A stretch of 64,000 nucleotides of DNA from positions 73,759,836 through 73,823,835 of the forward strand of contig CM060953.1 in NCBI GenBank assembly GCA_030765055.1, read 5' to 3'. The translations under genes and the position numbers were made by a program. This stretch comes from Mantis religiosa. Its lineage: Eukaryota; Arthropoda; Insecta; Mantodea; Mantidae. The notes below the pieces were generated by a model. The model searched no databases and had not been told where the DNA came from. It saw only the letters and a list, made by a program, of their open reading frames with translations. Positions 41,954 to 54,970 of the stretch are shown here, piece after piece (position 1 is the first letter of the stretch; each line of letters starts with the position of its first letter).

Positions 41954-42590
41954 TATAGTGTGATCCATATAAACCTGAACCATTTCAATAGGCCATAACT
42001 TTCGAACCAATAATAGGACACACGTCCAACTTTGGGAGAATATAATACATAACTGTGAGATTACATTACACTATTTACATCTTAGAGAAAGTGTTGGAAG
42101 TGTCCTCCACCAGTATCTGTACATGTTTGCACTCGTCTCACCATATTCTCTGAAGTTTTACGGAGATGATATCGAATTGAGAGAAGGTTATTTGCAGCAA
42201 GATGTTAGACCAAGGAGCTTGTAACCAGCTTCTTTGATAATCGAATAATCTCAAATGATCTGTGGCCTCCCAGACTCCATGGCCTAACCTCACCGGATTT
42301 TTTCTTGTAGGGCTGTCTAAAAATAGATTGTACAAGAATAGGCCACCGACAATTGATACTTTCAAGGAATCCATTCGAACCGAACTAAGTAACATTGCCG
42401 AGGATACTCTCCTTAAAACTTCACAGAATATGGTGAGACGAGTCCAAACATGTGAGATGGTGGTAGAGGACACTTCCAACATTTTCACTGAGATGTAAAT
42501 AGTGTAATGTAATCTCCCAGTTGTGTATTATATTCTTCCATATTTGTACGTGTGTCCTATTATTGGTTCAGGTTTATATGGATCGCACTA
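41954..42590. mobile_element. Fold-back DNA element with inverted arms of about 200 bp, TA target sites
   Basis: The left end TAGTGTGATCCATATAAACC and the right end (reverse complement) TAGTGCGATCCATATAAACC continue as an inverted repeat through about 42170 and 42420. Both ends are flanked by TA. The arms carry the same transposase 3' end (right arm, plus strand: VRRVQTCEMVVEDTSNIF), so the right end of a mariner-type element was duplicated in inverse. The centre retains a PDFFL-like remnant near 42290-42310. The left arm has an extra 25-30 bp near 41980-42005. Confidence 0.85.
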
Positions 42591-43813
42591 TACAAAGGAG
42601 AGTTAAACATGTGAAACGTGCATGAAGCATATGTTTAATAACCCAAACCAATGTGGTCTGATAAACATCATTGTTGTATTCGTAAATCGGTTTTCGATAT
42701 CACCTTGTCCAGCAGCTGATTGAGCACCCTTCGCCAACGTATATACGTATTAAAAGTATGAGCACATAGATACCTGAAAACTCTTATAATCATTTTAACT
42801 AATTCCATGCTAAGAAAATGTCTAATCGAACTATGCGGTATTAAAATATAATAAAAAGTGATTTGCTGTTCTTACGGCACTGTACATATTTATGACAATG
42901 TATTAAATAATTTCTGAGTATTACTAGCAATATATATGCACTCCAATGGGCATTATTTGACGAAAATTTCAGAGTACACATAAACTGGAAGACAAATCAT
43001 ACTTGTAGGTTCTGTACACTAGTAGTGTCCTTCATGATACTAACGTATTTGGCGATCCAGGAGAGGAACCAGGGTAGTTTTTTAAATTTTACTAAGGGGA
43101 ATTGCCAATCAAAAATGTCTCATATTCTCAACTGAAGTCCAGCACGTTAGGTGCAATTTTGCTATATGTAGCATATAACTTTTGACTCACTTGCTGATGA
43201 AGAAATGGATCATTCATTTAAGGAAGCATTTGTGAGAGTAGAAGCTAGGAATAATACCTCTTTTTTAAGGTTAGTGAGAAAGCATATTTCATGTAGGTTT
43301 CAAAGTAAAAACTACCAGCACTGTATAGTATAATTACCATAATATTTATACACCAAAGTGTAAATCTTCTAAAATAATAAATTATATTTATGTATACATT
43401 AAATATGACAGATAAAACAGGTACAGTTGTTGTTATTTGGGTGTTGCGGGACGTAAATCAGCGGCACCATTTATAAACACGCCATGATTGTAATGTGCTT
43501 TTGGAAGAAGAAATATTAATGTGAAATACAAACATAGAGAAGCAAAGTGCAGGTACCTTCAAGTTGCTAACTAAATCAGGAACAATCATGCAGCATTTGA
43601 GCAAGCTCGGGACAGTTTATTCATCGGTGTGAACTTTAAGAGCCTCTGTAAGATTTCCGCTCAAATTTATTTTCTAACGTAGCATTTCAGTTCTTTTTCT
43701 TCATATTTGTATCATGTTTCCTCAATTATTATTTAAAATAGTCACAAAAGATGTTTATAACACGACAGTACTGATATAGTTATTACTCTAGCAGAACAAG
43801 AACTTTCTTGTCT
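42591..43813. other. No recognisable gene
   Basis: AT-rich, no supported feature. Confidence 0.45.
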
Positions 43814-44055
43814 GGCCCCGTAGCTCAGTGGTTGGAGCATCTACCTGTCGTGCTAGAGCTCCTGGATTCGATTCCCGGCAGTAGGGTGGGGATTTTTCTC
43901 CAACCAAGATAATTCATCTTCCCCAGAGTCTGGAAGTATGAATGGGAGTGCGAATGTGTGCGTGATCTAATGATCAGAACTTAACGAATACGAGTTAATA
44001 CCTTGGGTATGTTCCAAAGGAGAACGGCCCCGATATGAGCATTGGAGTTAAAGGC

Positions 44056-44056
<1 letters not shown>
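43814..44056 (+). mobile_element. tRNA-derived SINE, family C, plus strand
   Basis: The head GGCCCCGTAGCTCAGTGGTT is a near-perfect tRNA 5' half with box A, followed by box B GGATTCGATTCCCGG. The body matches 29404-29654 and ends GTTAAAGGCG, directly joined to a 61-nt T tract. Confidence 0.9.

Positions 44057-44117
<61 letters not shown>
44057..44117. repeat. 61-nt T homopolymer at a SINE-SINE junction
   Basis: Uninterrupted T between the 3' end of a plus-strand SINE-C and the 3' end of a minus-strand SINE-A. It is most simply the A-tail of the minus-strand SINE-A, possibly inserted at the SINE-C end. Confidence 0.9.
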
Positions 44118-44118
<1 letters not shown>

Positions 44119-44348
44119 GTAATCTTACGTCCTCCAACATTAAGTCATAATGGATGGTGAATGAATTGCCCGCAATGATGCTCAAATGAGTCCAGGGTCC
44201 ATGGAGCTTAGAGTTAACAGACATTCGTCTTGAAGGATAAGGGAAAACCCCGGAAAAATGTTATCCAGGTAACTCAGCCTAACCGAAATTCGAACTCGGG
44301 ACCTCTTGAACGTGAGGCAGACACGCAACCATCTACGCTACCGAGCCG
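44118..44348 (-). mobile_element. tRNA-derived SINE, family A, minus strand
   Basis: Conserved 3' end (TTACGTCCTCCAAC as read on plus), box B (GAGTTCGAATTTCGG on the minus strand) and head up to CCGAGCCG. Slightly diverged, with a small change near 44170 (GCCCGCAATGATG). Confidence 0.9.
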
Positions 44349-44545
44349 AAAGAAAATGCTAAATGAAAGGGAAAAAAACAACTCTATGATAAGATACAAT
44401 TAAATTGAGAAAAAATTTTAATTACAGCACAAGATAAGGTTTTTAACCAATATTTTGGCAAAGGGTTCAGATGCATTATTTTAGGCCTTATATTGTTGCT
44501 GTAAACTCCGAACGGGCCTTCAAACCTAAAATTTGCATCCAGTCC

Positions 44546-44850
44546 TGCGCCTTGGCGTAGCGGAAAGCAGCCCGGGTTCAATCCCACCCATGTGGTGCGT
44601 ATTTTATGTCCCCCCGGTGCCCCCCTCAGCATCGCGAGGAAAGTGAGCAGCTTACGATAGGTAAGCGGCCCTGATCACGGAAACCAATATTCCGGCTGTG
44701 GGATGCCGAGATGCTGACCACATCTCCTCCCCGTATCGGTTGGATGATCGCCCACCTCTGCCGTGCGTAAGTAGTCGTGAGGCCGGCATTCGGGTTGGTA
44801 GGCTCAGGCCAACTTAGGGCTGTTACGCCATAGGTTACGTTACAAGCACC
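44546..44850 (+). mobile_element. SINE-like repeat, family D, copy 2
   Basis: The head GCGCCTTGGCGTAGCGGAAA is followed by box-B-like GGGTTCAATCCCACC, then the same body blocks as 32857-33185 (CCGGTGCCCCCCTCAGCATC, CACATCTCCTCCCCGTATCG). This copy keeps box B better than the other. Confidence 0.8.
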
Positions 44851-47800
44851 CAAGCACACCGTTACCTTGAGTAAGGATTTACTCGGCAATGGTTGAGCGC
44901 GGAGTATCTATTAACCTTGTCTACTAGAATTCGCAAGTTGAGTCTTTTAATCTTATTATTTTTCTTTTCCTTTTCTTCTTTCTTAAGCTAAAATTTAAGG
45001 TGTATTTCAGAAATACTGGAACCCTAAACAGTATATGGAGTCTGTTTGAAATTACAAATGGCATAGTCAAAACCATGAGACGCTGACAGGTGCCAGAACA
45101 TTTTCTCGACAGAACCGGATTGCGTTACGGCTAATGCTGGTCATTTCGAATAGTAGTAATAGTGGGTTGCCAAATCCCCGATGTTATATATATCTTTGTC
45201 TTAAACAATGCATAACAACTTTATCCTGTGAAGAGAAATGTGTTCAGCTTAAGTCACCACCCAAAGAACTCCTTTTATTTAATCTTGCTAACCGCACTTG
45301 CACAGCATTTGTTTAAAATGTTGATCCTTTCACTTTTAGTGACAAAAAACTGTAATCGTGTGTATGATCTTATGAAGCAATTTATTTGTATTCGTAATCC
45401 AGGTCTGATGCGAATTTGTTACTTCTGATTTTCCTTATTTTCCATAACGCGATATTTGTTTTATTCAAGGAGAGTATGTGTTAACTTTAGCTGTTTGGGA
45501 GAGTATCACTACAATATTTATTCCGCTTAGGAATATTTTGTTCATATTTTCATTCAGCGAATATTGTCAGCTTAGTGTGGAAAAGATCTATACTGCTTTC
45601 TTTTCCTTTTAAATTGTTGGTAATTTCGGAAGCGGATAGCTAGCTAGCTAAAATGCTTGTATTACGTTTATTTAATTTATCTTACTTAATTAGGAAGAGC
45701 TAAAGGTACACTTATTACAATAGCAAATACGTCACTATTATGCAAATCTGTCATGAATATATTTCCGTTTGTTTTGATTAGACACAGACAGGCGTGGCGC
45801 AGTGGTAAGTACAAAATATTGATACTACTAGCAGTACTTGGCCTCGGAACACATACCGTTGGGGCGGAACGCATATCTGTGGGATAGTGTAAGAAGTGAA
45901 CCCAGTAGCTACTGCATTACCATTTACGTAGTTGTAAACTGAATTATTTTTGCAAGCGTGTATATGTAGACATATTAGTGATAATAATGGTAATTATGAT
46001 TTTATATTGTAGTCCAAATAGTGTATTAAACTGTTCTCAGTGCATTTACCTCAAGACATAAATACATTAAGTAGGGCGTTAAGCTAATTGATATAGGAGT
46101 AGGCAGGTTTTCAGAAAGATGCAGCAAAGAAGCAATGAAAATAAAAAGATTGTCAGATATGAATTTTGGGCATGCTTTTCTACAGATTTTCCAGCGTTTC
46201 GCGATGGCAAAATTGCTGTCTCACAGCTATTTGAACTGCGAAATGAGGAAACAGGATAAGAAAGTGGAACTGGGATAGAAGATGAGGGTAAAGAAGAGGG
46301 GAGAAAGAAAACGGGAAGCATCTAGAGGTATAGGGAGAGTGGTCTTTAAGAGAGCAGTCGAATTTGGAAGGCTTTTTCCCCTTTATATTTAGTTTTTTTC
46401 TCTCTCTCTTCTCCCCCTTCCTTAGAAGAAGTCGGGAATAGCAAGGAGGCTGTTACGAGCATCTTGCATATTCCGGTACCATTTCGTATGAATGTTTTGC
46501 GTACAGTAGATTGGAAGCAGCAAAAAGAACGTTGCGAAATACAGGTATAATATCCCCAAAAGTAGCAGCTTTGAAGAGCCTTTTTCCCCTCTTAAATTGA
46601 AAAAGCGAGCTAAAAATTCAGAGCAATGATGATGTCCATTACGTTAATTCGTTTTCCCGAAATGAAAACAGAACGGGGTGGTTATTTCCGTTAGACATAT
46701 TTTTCTCTGGGGACGATGTAAACTTTAAAAACATATTTGTGTTTGTATGCATTGGGTTAGTCATTATGGCTGATTCTCAGAAGTGTATCTCTTCGAACTT
46801 GACATTTACTTGTAAACTTTCTTTGCTCTTTAAATAATTATAATATACGGAATGTGAATTGTCATTTTAAGGTATTAAATAAGAATTAGTACATTTTTAA
46901 ACTTACGGTGCCTAAGTCACCCAGTTCATTACATTATTTTTTTTAAAAAGAGCAAATTCTATGCATAAATTTTCATTATCTTGAGGCTTGCATCAGGTAA
47001 GTCAAAATACGTGACAGAATTATGCATTACCACACAATTCTATACATAATGCTGCAGAATTGAAAATTTGTTATCAGTGAAATATACCATCAAAGCCACC
47101 AACAATGAACCCTTTATGGATGACTCCTAAGATGCGTCTATGGCAGGTTTACCTAACTACTGTTTAAAACCTGAGCTTCAGATGAAGAGACTTTTTGTTT
47201 TCGTATATTTCATATATGTGAGAGTAATAGATTAGAGCAGCTAGAGAAAATTTACAGCACCTGGCTCCTCTTCAGCTCCTAAGAGCTGGGTACATACTGA
47301 CGTCTAAATGAGCTTCTTCATCCGTCAGGAGCTTTGAATTCGGTTTCAACCATAAATGTTGTGATAACTTTAGCAACTTTAAAGGTGTCTTGACTTTTCT
47401 TTATTGATATCCTCTGAGATATTCGCAGTCTAATTGATTTTGTTCCTTCGGTATACAAAATTCTGCATGTCGTCTCCTGCTTATATAGCTGGCTATATTT
47501 AATATCAATTTCCCGCTAACAGTTTCTCCTGTGGTCATCTTTAATTCTGCTCTTAGTACAGGAAAATGTAATTAAGAGGTATGAAGATGTAATGGAACAA
47601 CAATATACTCCACTAGAATGGATAGCAATTTTCAGCTATAAGGGTAATGAGCAAGGAAAATTAGCTGCCAAACTAATTTATTCAATTTCTTCATAGTAAA
47701 ATTATGAATCAAGCGCAAGTGTATGTTAAAGCAATCTTTGAGTATCTACAGAGTATCAAATAGAGGAATCATTGAGTTGGTTGCGTTTTTAGGCCGCGAG

Positions 47801-49989
47801 AAGCATTAGTTTTTACTGCTGGATGACCCAATTGCAAATGATAGTATTGTCAGCTCACTTTTTTTATCTCAGTTCTAAAACATAAACATTAATACCAGAA
47901 TGAAACACAAAGTTTGCATTTTATGCACGCACATGTATACACGTATTCCATTCTAGCTCCCTGTTCTGTGTAGCAGCATTCTTAGCATTAGTCAGCCCTC
48001 GTACACTATGCATTGCATCCCAACGATTTCAGAATAATACCATTGCTGATTTCCAGAGGTCCAGGTAGGAAGCACGAAGAGGTACTAGCCAGTCATTCAA
48101 ACGCCAAGGAGATATCTTCTCAGCGCAAACTCCAAAGCAAATTCCTTTCCAAAATATCAATTGCCCTCTACTGCTTCTTCAAACTTAAAAAATGAAAAAT
48201 ATGAACATAATTTCTTTTAGAAAATAAACCATCCCAACCTTCACCAAACCATTTGGAAAACCACGTGATGAGACGGACGTAAATCGAAATCAGGACGTAC
48301 TGAATGCAAACCTCACGAGAGGGAAATATCTGGCTCAGTCAATACCAGAAGTATACGTCGTGCAAGCATTTATTAAATAAATAAAACCCAGATTCACTCA
48401 CTATAAGTATAGCTTAGCTCTGCGTCAGAAAAGGTTAGAATGGAAGAGAGAACTGACTTTAAGCATAAAACATTATCACTCAAAATAGTTACAATTTTGG
48501 TTAAACGAGAGTCACCAACAGGTAGCTACATATAAATAAATTACGCTCGCAATCTGTGCACCTAAACCTTGATACTAAGAACTCTTGTAAAGCCTAATCC
48601 GGATAGATAAGTAATACCATTAATGACCCACATTTATGTCTTGTTCAAGCGTTAAATTATCATCCTTTATTTACTCGTTTAATAAACTGCACTAGTCTAA
48701 TGATCTGAAGAACACGGGTCAAATCCAACTCATACATGATTTTTAAGTGTGCTTAAAAGGGACAGCCTCATGTCAGTAGATATGGTGGTGTGAGGGAGAC
48801 TTGTGAGACGATATTCCGGAAAACTGGCAGAGTTGAAGTGACAGCCGTAATTGAGTGCGGCGTTAACAAAGAACTATATTTATGTACTTAATAATTAACT
48901 CTGTGTCATGTTTGACTGTAGAGTTGCAAGAACGAAATACATTCTGTGCCTTCTATTTTTTGTCCACAGGGATTGGGCTTATTTGCCGCTGTCTATGTTT
49001 CTCAGAGTCCATCCAAGTTTTCCTCGGTTTCCCGATGTGTTGATATACTATTGATTGTTATTCAAGTTTTATTTAATTTATTATAGCAGATTCATTTCTG
49101 CTTGAATATTTTTTGCTAAGATGGAATGTATTTATTTGTATAATATAACTGCTTAAGATCAACAACATTCCTATGAATTTATTTTATTGATTTCCATCTT
49201 CCCGTTTAGTTTATCGGTTTAATGACCAATTTGGGGGGCCATAAGCTAAAGGTTTACGAAATTTTAGTTGTCTTTTATTTTAAACTGCTTCTTATTAAAC
49301 CACGCGTGTTGGACTGTACACAATTTAGTAGTTCCAAACATGGTTCACTACATTATAGATAAATAATCTGTGATCTGTCAAATTCTAAAATGTTTTAAAG
49401 CTAATTTTCATTTTCTATGTTCTAGTGTTCTAAAACCCATCGGTTTAGTTTTGTTAAATGAAATTTTGATGTGGTATTAATGCATTACTAACTGAAATTG
49501 TCGTAGATCATTTTGTGCTTCTGTGATTAACTTTTGAACGTCAAGAAACGAGGGAGTAATAACATTTTACGTTATTCTTTTGCACCGATGCTATATGGAT
49601 TTATGTGACAGAATGTCACAAAGTTGGAAGTATTAGGAAACCTCATTTTACACCTTTTTGTACTATTCCTATTCTTTCACCGTACTGAAGGTATTGTCAC
49701 TCGTAAACGTTTTAAGAATTACACTATAGTTTTCTTATATCATTACATCCCATTATTTGTTTTTATAAGATAAAGGCTTTTTCGCAACAGCATACCATAT
49801 TCCGGTTAGGAGATTAAATGATCTTCTTTGCTGAAGCTGTATTATATAGAGAAAAACCCAGTCAGTGCAACCATCCTTTTCTAAATCTATATCGTTTCTC
49901 CTCATTTTGTTTCACTAATTTTATCAAACAGAAAAGTATGCCTTGCATAAGCTGTATATGGGACGAGAAGCATATGTAGATTACTGCAA
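44851..49989. other. Long stretch without a recognisable gene
   Basis: About 5 kb of AT-rich DNA. A tRNA-like head fragment (GGCGTGGCGCAGTGGTAAGT) occurs at 45792-45811 without a clear box B or body. A purine-rich block lies at 46180-46330. No coding frame with family motifs is visible. Confidence 0.4.
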
Positions 49990-50400
49990 TAGGCAAAGTG
50001 AGAGAAGAGTTAGCTGGGATGAGAACAGAAACAATACTTCTAAGAGGGATAAGAGATAGGGAAAAGGGAATTTGTGAATTGTGTGGGCGGAAAAGGAAAT
50101 ACAGAACCTTATGTAACAGAATGTGTGGATGTTGTAATATGGAGCAAAAGCGTTCGGGAGGAAAATTGGGAGAAAGTAGAGAATAGTATAGCAGCTATAG
50201 AAATGTTAACGGGCAGGGAGAAAAAGAAGGTAAGAGGTATTGGTGAGTTCTTGCAGAAAGTAAAAGAAAAATGAGGGGGACGAATGACACTAATTAAGTA
50301 ATAAGGAGGCATGGAGGCTAAGAGCTACCTGGCAGAGTAGAAGACTCGGGTGTAATTTAAGCTAAGGTAGCAACAAAGTAAAGACAAATAAATGTAGCCA
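49990..50400 (+). pseudogene. LINE ORF2 C-terminus with Cys motif, and 3' end
   Basis: Plus-strand frames share a C-terminal LINE pattern: KGICELCGRK (Cys pair), a second Cys region (VTECVDVVIW), and a charged helical end with REENWEKVENSI and EFLQKVKEK before TGA at 50272-50274. The alignment moves from one frame to another around 50095, so there is one indel. A 3' untranslated stretch runs to about 50400 with AATAAATG near its end. It is the truncated 3' portion of a LINE whose clade I cannot fix. Confidence 0.55.
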
Positions 50401-51771
50401 AAAATTTTAAATTGTACGATTTTGGAATATGCACAATCAAAATCTAATCTAATTTATATAAGTTACATTTAAATTTAAATGCTTACTGTGTCATTTAAAG
50501 TATGGAAACATGTTAAAGTAATAATAAATGTTAAAGTAATATTTTAAGCACCCATACATACAGTCTTATACTGACCATTTTTAGTGACAACAGCAAAAAA
50601 TAATCCATTTTTTCTCTTCAGATCATTTTGTCAGTCTTGCAAAAGAATTGGACTGTCCAATTGGTCATCTTTCTTTATTGCTTCTTACCTTGTTTTACTT
50701 CTAGATATTTCATTAGAGATTACATAATTAAATCAGTGCAATGGCTCTTGCTACAAATACTTACTCCGAAGCTGACAGAACGTCTCCATCCAAAACATTC
50801 ATAATTTAGTTCGTTCAAATATGTTTAGAGGCATAATCGACAGCATGGGGGTAATGATGTTGATGTACTTAAAGATTTAGATAGCTATTACTCAACGTTT
50901 GCATAAAATCCACAAGATAAACATGATGAAGTTGAAATATTGCAATTTCATTCACTGAGACGTTCAATTGTTTTTTATTTTTTTTTTATTTTTAGTCTTT
51001 CTATTTACTGGCACTGCTTCTTCTTGGTGTTACTGTGCAGCTGTATATTAAATCAGCATCTGTCGGGCGACAAGAGAATACATTTTGATTTGTTTCAAGA
51101 AATATCATATCACCTTCACTTCCTATGTCAGTATTGCTTTTTTCGTTGCATATCAAACAAGTTGTTTACTGTTTTAGAGTATTTTGTTACATTTTCCAAT
51201 TGTTCTTTATATTTCGGTTTTCCTTTTGGTTCAGAGAGGTATGTCAGTGGATTCATTTGCTGCGTTGGAATCCTAGCACGTTTCTGTACATAAACTTCAT
51301 TTTTGAAGGTCAATTTGTAAACATACAGCAATGTCTTGCCTTTATCAAAGTATTGGAACTGGACTATTGCTGTGCATAAATTGGATTTTCAAGGAGAAAG
51401 CTTTCAGATCTGAGACTAGAAGGCATATTCATCACCTGAAAAAAACAACTTCTAAATATGCCATCAAACTCAAATTTAACTCAACATTTAGACTTCGTTA
51501 ATGACCAAACACAAAGCATGCACAACAACTTCAGTTTTTGCCGTAATGTTATGGACTACCATAAGCTATAGGTGTTGTATATGCGTAGTTCACTAGCACC
51601 GCACTGACCTCAGAAAACTCAGTGCCACAAGCTGTTCTTTCAGCACGTCTGGGGTGATTGTCGTGAATGTTTACTTACAATTATTAACTTGTGTTTGTTC
51701 TGTGAAAGTTATGCTAGAACCTTATCACCGTCTCATGTAAAATCTGATTTGAATTACAATACATAGTTATT
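50401..51771. other. No recognisable gene
   Basis: AT-rich. The overlapping frames at 50940-51379 are Phe/Cys/Leu-rich with no motif and look like chance. Confidence 0.4.
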
Positions 51772-51836
51772 ATGCCATGGAGAATCCCAACGAAAACGTC
51801 ACTTCCACTTGTACAGGAACTTGGGGGCAATATAAG
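51772..51836 (+). CDS. Candidate first (or internal) exon of a small host gene
   Basis: ATG at 51772 opens 21 codons plus 2 nt, starting MPWRIPTKTS, and ends at a perfect donor AAG|GTAAGT (51836/51837). The two leftover bases fit the single leading base of the exon at 53351, so the frame is kept across a 1514-bp intron. An alternative ATG at 51777 has a better start context (GCCATGG), but its frame would hit a stop on joining to the next exon. An upstream AG (51766) could also make this an internal exon. I do not recognise the product. Confidence 0.35.
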
Positions 51837-52567
51837 GTAAGTTACGAATAGAGCTCAGATTTTATGTAATATAAAATTTCGAAATATGTACATACATATG
51901 AAACAAAAATGGCTAAAATATGTAAATAAATTAATAATAAAACATTAAGATGTAACATAAAAGGTTTTATTTCTTTATTACAAAACATAAACTCACCAGT
52001 AGGCTGCTCATACCTCTATGTTTATTGTTAATCAGTTCACTTTTACTACCGAATACAAGTTCTCGCATCCAAGCGTTGTAGTCACATTAGAACGCTATGC
52101 ACAATTAATTATAATATAACTTCTAAATATTCTGTTGTCATGCACATTCTGTTGTCCGACAATGTGTTTTTATAAATTGAGAAAAATGGCTCAAATTCGC
52201 AAGAAGTTAACGGTGCTTATACAGAGGGATTGTTCTAGGAATAATGTTATAAGGGGGGGGGGGTTATACATTTGGGTTACCCAAAGTTTGGCAGAGGACC
52301 GTTTTACTATAAAAGCTTAAAGGACTGTCAACAGAAATCCGCGTTTTCAGTTTTCATGATAGTGAAGACGGAACCGGTGCCATGATTAACTTACATGCAA
52401 CTGACTGTTAGAAATTCGGAGCTTTTTCTTTCTTTTTCTCACATGTGTAAAACTAATCATTGTTGTCCGTATTGATCACATGCACTTTAGCTTTGAACGT
52501 TTTTAACAAACAGCCATCATCGTTGTAGTTGAAAATGTATAATACATGCGCAATCACATTAAAATAT

Positions 52568-53073
52568 TGTGACTGTGTGGGTTCATAGAATTAAAAGTCC
52601 AAATTGCCGAAATTGTAAATGTTCTTTATTTCCGTAGAGATACACTGTTCAATTCTGATGTAACAACATTACATCACATATACACACCATAATCTTTCAA
52701 GGTCGGTGACAATCACAAAAAGCTCTCGTTACAACACAGCTGTTCTCTGCTTACTCTCGCGACTCACTCACATTTGTTACATGTTCTTACAACAACTACA
52801 CTCTCACTGTTTTACAACTTGCAACTCCAATCCTGGCCAGTCGTTGACTCCTTAAATACCGGCATCGATAATTCTAGGTTGTTCTAAAATAAACCAGAAC
52901 CCGAACAATCTCTATCAGTCCAAAAATTTCCATTTATCTCAGTTTTTTTTTCGGCAGAGCTTTATCTGCATGTTATCTTTGCCGGCTCTTGGTTTTCACA
53001 CTGCCCGCCTATCAGTTCCTTTTGTGTAAACAAGCCGCGCGATCGTAGATACGGGTTCGCCACTATATGTACA
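52568..53073 (-). repeat. Solo LTR, about 506 bp, minus orientation
   Basis: On the minus strand it starts TGTACATATAGTGGCGAACC and ends GGAC...CCACACAGTCACA. It has a TATTTAAGG promoter-like box in the middle and an AATAAAGAACA polyadenylation signal before the end. A second, partial copy in the opposite orientation is at 62411-62578. No internal element sequence adjoins either copy. A clear target duplication is not visible. Confidence 0.65.
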
Positions 53074-53350
53074 ATTATATGTTAACAAATATGCATTATG
53101 GAACAAAATATATAAAAAATATATAATCTAAAACTTTGGTATAAGGGTCCTATTAGTGCAATTCGTCCACATTTTAGCTTTTCTTATAGCTACATATACG
53201 GGAAAGCATTACTTAATTACATAAAATCTGGTTCCTAGTTATGAATATTACACAAAGTAAACTTATTTCTGTGAAATGTAACTTCATTCAAGGAATTAGG
53301 AACAGGATTATTCTAGTGCAGATGCACACTTTCAACACAACTTGTTTCAG

Positions 53351-53597
53351 GTTTAGTGGTCATTATATGGGTCATCAAAAAGTTGCTCCGCACCTCCCGT
53401 ATAACCAAGATTCCCCTAGAGTTATAAATTCCGGTGGCAGCACTGGAACACAAGCACGTACCTCAAATGTATCACTGGTTCGGAATGGAATGCGGAAAAC
53501 TATGGATGCCAACCCTTTCTTGAGCGGTAGGCTTGTACCCAGTGTGGAGGGAGTTATTGATGACCTGCTGGTACATACTGTTGTGTCTCGTGATTAA
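53351..53597 (+). CDS. Candidate terminal exon of a small host gene
   Basis: The acceptor has a usable pyrimidine-rich run (CACTTTCAACACAACTTGTTTCAG|G). The exon then encodes 81 codons to TAA at 53595-53597. The peptide is GC-richer and balanced in composition (HYMGHQKVAPHLPY, then RKTMDANPFLSGRLVPSVEG and a VSRD end), unlike random AT-rich frames nearby. The following 470 bp are AT-rich and contain AATAAA at 54067-54072, suitable as a polyadenylation signal. With 51772-51836 it would give about 103 residues. There is no signal peptide or membrane segment, and I recognise no family. Confidence 0.45.
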
Positions 53598-54319
53598 GTA
53601 GGTTACAATATAATATGTAGATAGTGAGCAGATTACTGTTACCAATATAGACGATAGTAAAAGAATTATTTATTATTATCTAATACTTCGGGGACATCTT
53701 GTCAACATCAACACAGAAAAAATAATATATGCATAGGAGTACGAAAATTAATAATTTTTAAGATAAAAACCAAATTGAAGTTACGCAGATTCCTCGAATG
53801 ACTTCCTGTTGTTTCAATGCATGCCCTCTATTAGAGTTTGTACTGGTGTGTGGTCTATTTCAAATCACTGGAATGTTCGCATTTGGTCAACTCCAACGTG
53901 GATATGCTCTCTCAGACTGTTAGTACCGGTACAGATGTCGCATAAATTATTTAATTTAAATACCAGCAAACGAATAAGTGAATTTCATTCGTCAAAAATA
54001 GAGCATACCAAGCAACGGATCCCCTTTGTTCAACTTATCTATGCGTAAATGTACCTATTTATCTAAAATAAAGGAATAACCAACTGAAAGGTGGTGGAGC
54101 ACAAACACATTCATCGGGTGACGTTAGAAGGCATATCTCTAATTGAAAACTGAGAGGATCTGTATATTACCTGTGAATTTTCACCTGTATGAAAGAAATA
54201 GGGACGAAGAAGATGATCATAAATGAATCTTCCCTAAACGTGTAAATCAATAGGCAAATTGATGTCTCTTCTGCCCTTGTTTTTTAATAAAACTGAAGAC
54301 ACTTATAAGAAAAAACAGC

Positions 54320-54970
54320 CTTCATATTCTCAGTAAGCAAGCTGCATGTCAATGCCTGAACATGGTATAATTTTCTAACATGCCTTGGCAAACCTTTCTT
54401 CTTGACTCAAATTTCACTAGTGAACGTGAGGCGGGTGCAGAAAGATTTTCTTGCAGAATTCTCCAAATAGTCATCTGACTAACGCCTTCCTTTACTACAA
54501 TGGGCACTTTGCTATTTGATAGGTCTGTGTCCAAATCACGAGAAAACTCTTTATCGTATCTTCAGTCTTCACAGTCTTCTTCGTTCCTCTCCTATTTCCC
54601 AATATCCGAGATACCTCTCCCAGAATAGTCAATCTCTCCTAAACTTTAGTGAATTCGTGACATAATTCATTAATCAGCTGTTTATAGGAGCACCTTTCTG
54701 TGTAAAGCTCACGTAATCTGTCTACAAGCTGCATATGAAATGCACATTGGTCTATACACCAGCACACTGTGCTGTAAAACAGTTAATCTCAAAAATCAAA
54801 TAGTAAGCCGACAAAAATTTAATTGTTGGTAACAAAAAGAAACAAAGCCTTCAGTATCTAACATAGACATTTTAGATCCATGTTTTTAAATTCGTTTTAA
54901 TGATGTGATTTTTGGAGGTCCCAAAGTATTTTACACCAATAATGATACGCCCTGTATTATGCGGACCACA
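54320..54970 (-). pseudogene. Decayed transposase/HTH relic (minus strand)
   Basis: The minus-strand fragments, in order, are RLRELYTERCSYKQLINELC, VSRILGNRRGTKKTVKTEDT, then VSQMTIWRILQENLSA and RRKVCQGMLE, separated by stops and shifts. This resembles the N-terminal helix-turn-helix region of mariner-type or DUF4817-type insect proteins (a GxxRxVxTxE linker followed by VSxxTxxRIL). The outer end ATACGCCCTGTAT-like (54943-54956) is a common transposon terminus. No catalytic part was found. Confidence 0.45.

Noticed and set aside
50940..51379. 117- and 84-codon overlapping frames
   Set aside because: Phe/Leu/Cys-rich translation of AT-rich DNA with no domain, splice or start support.
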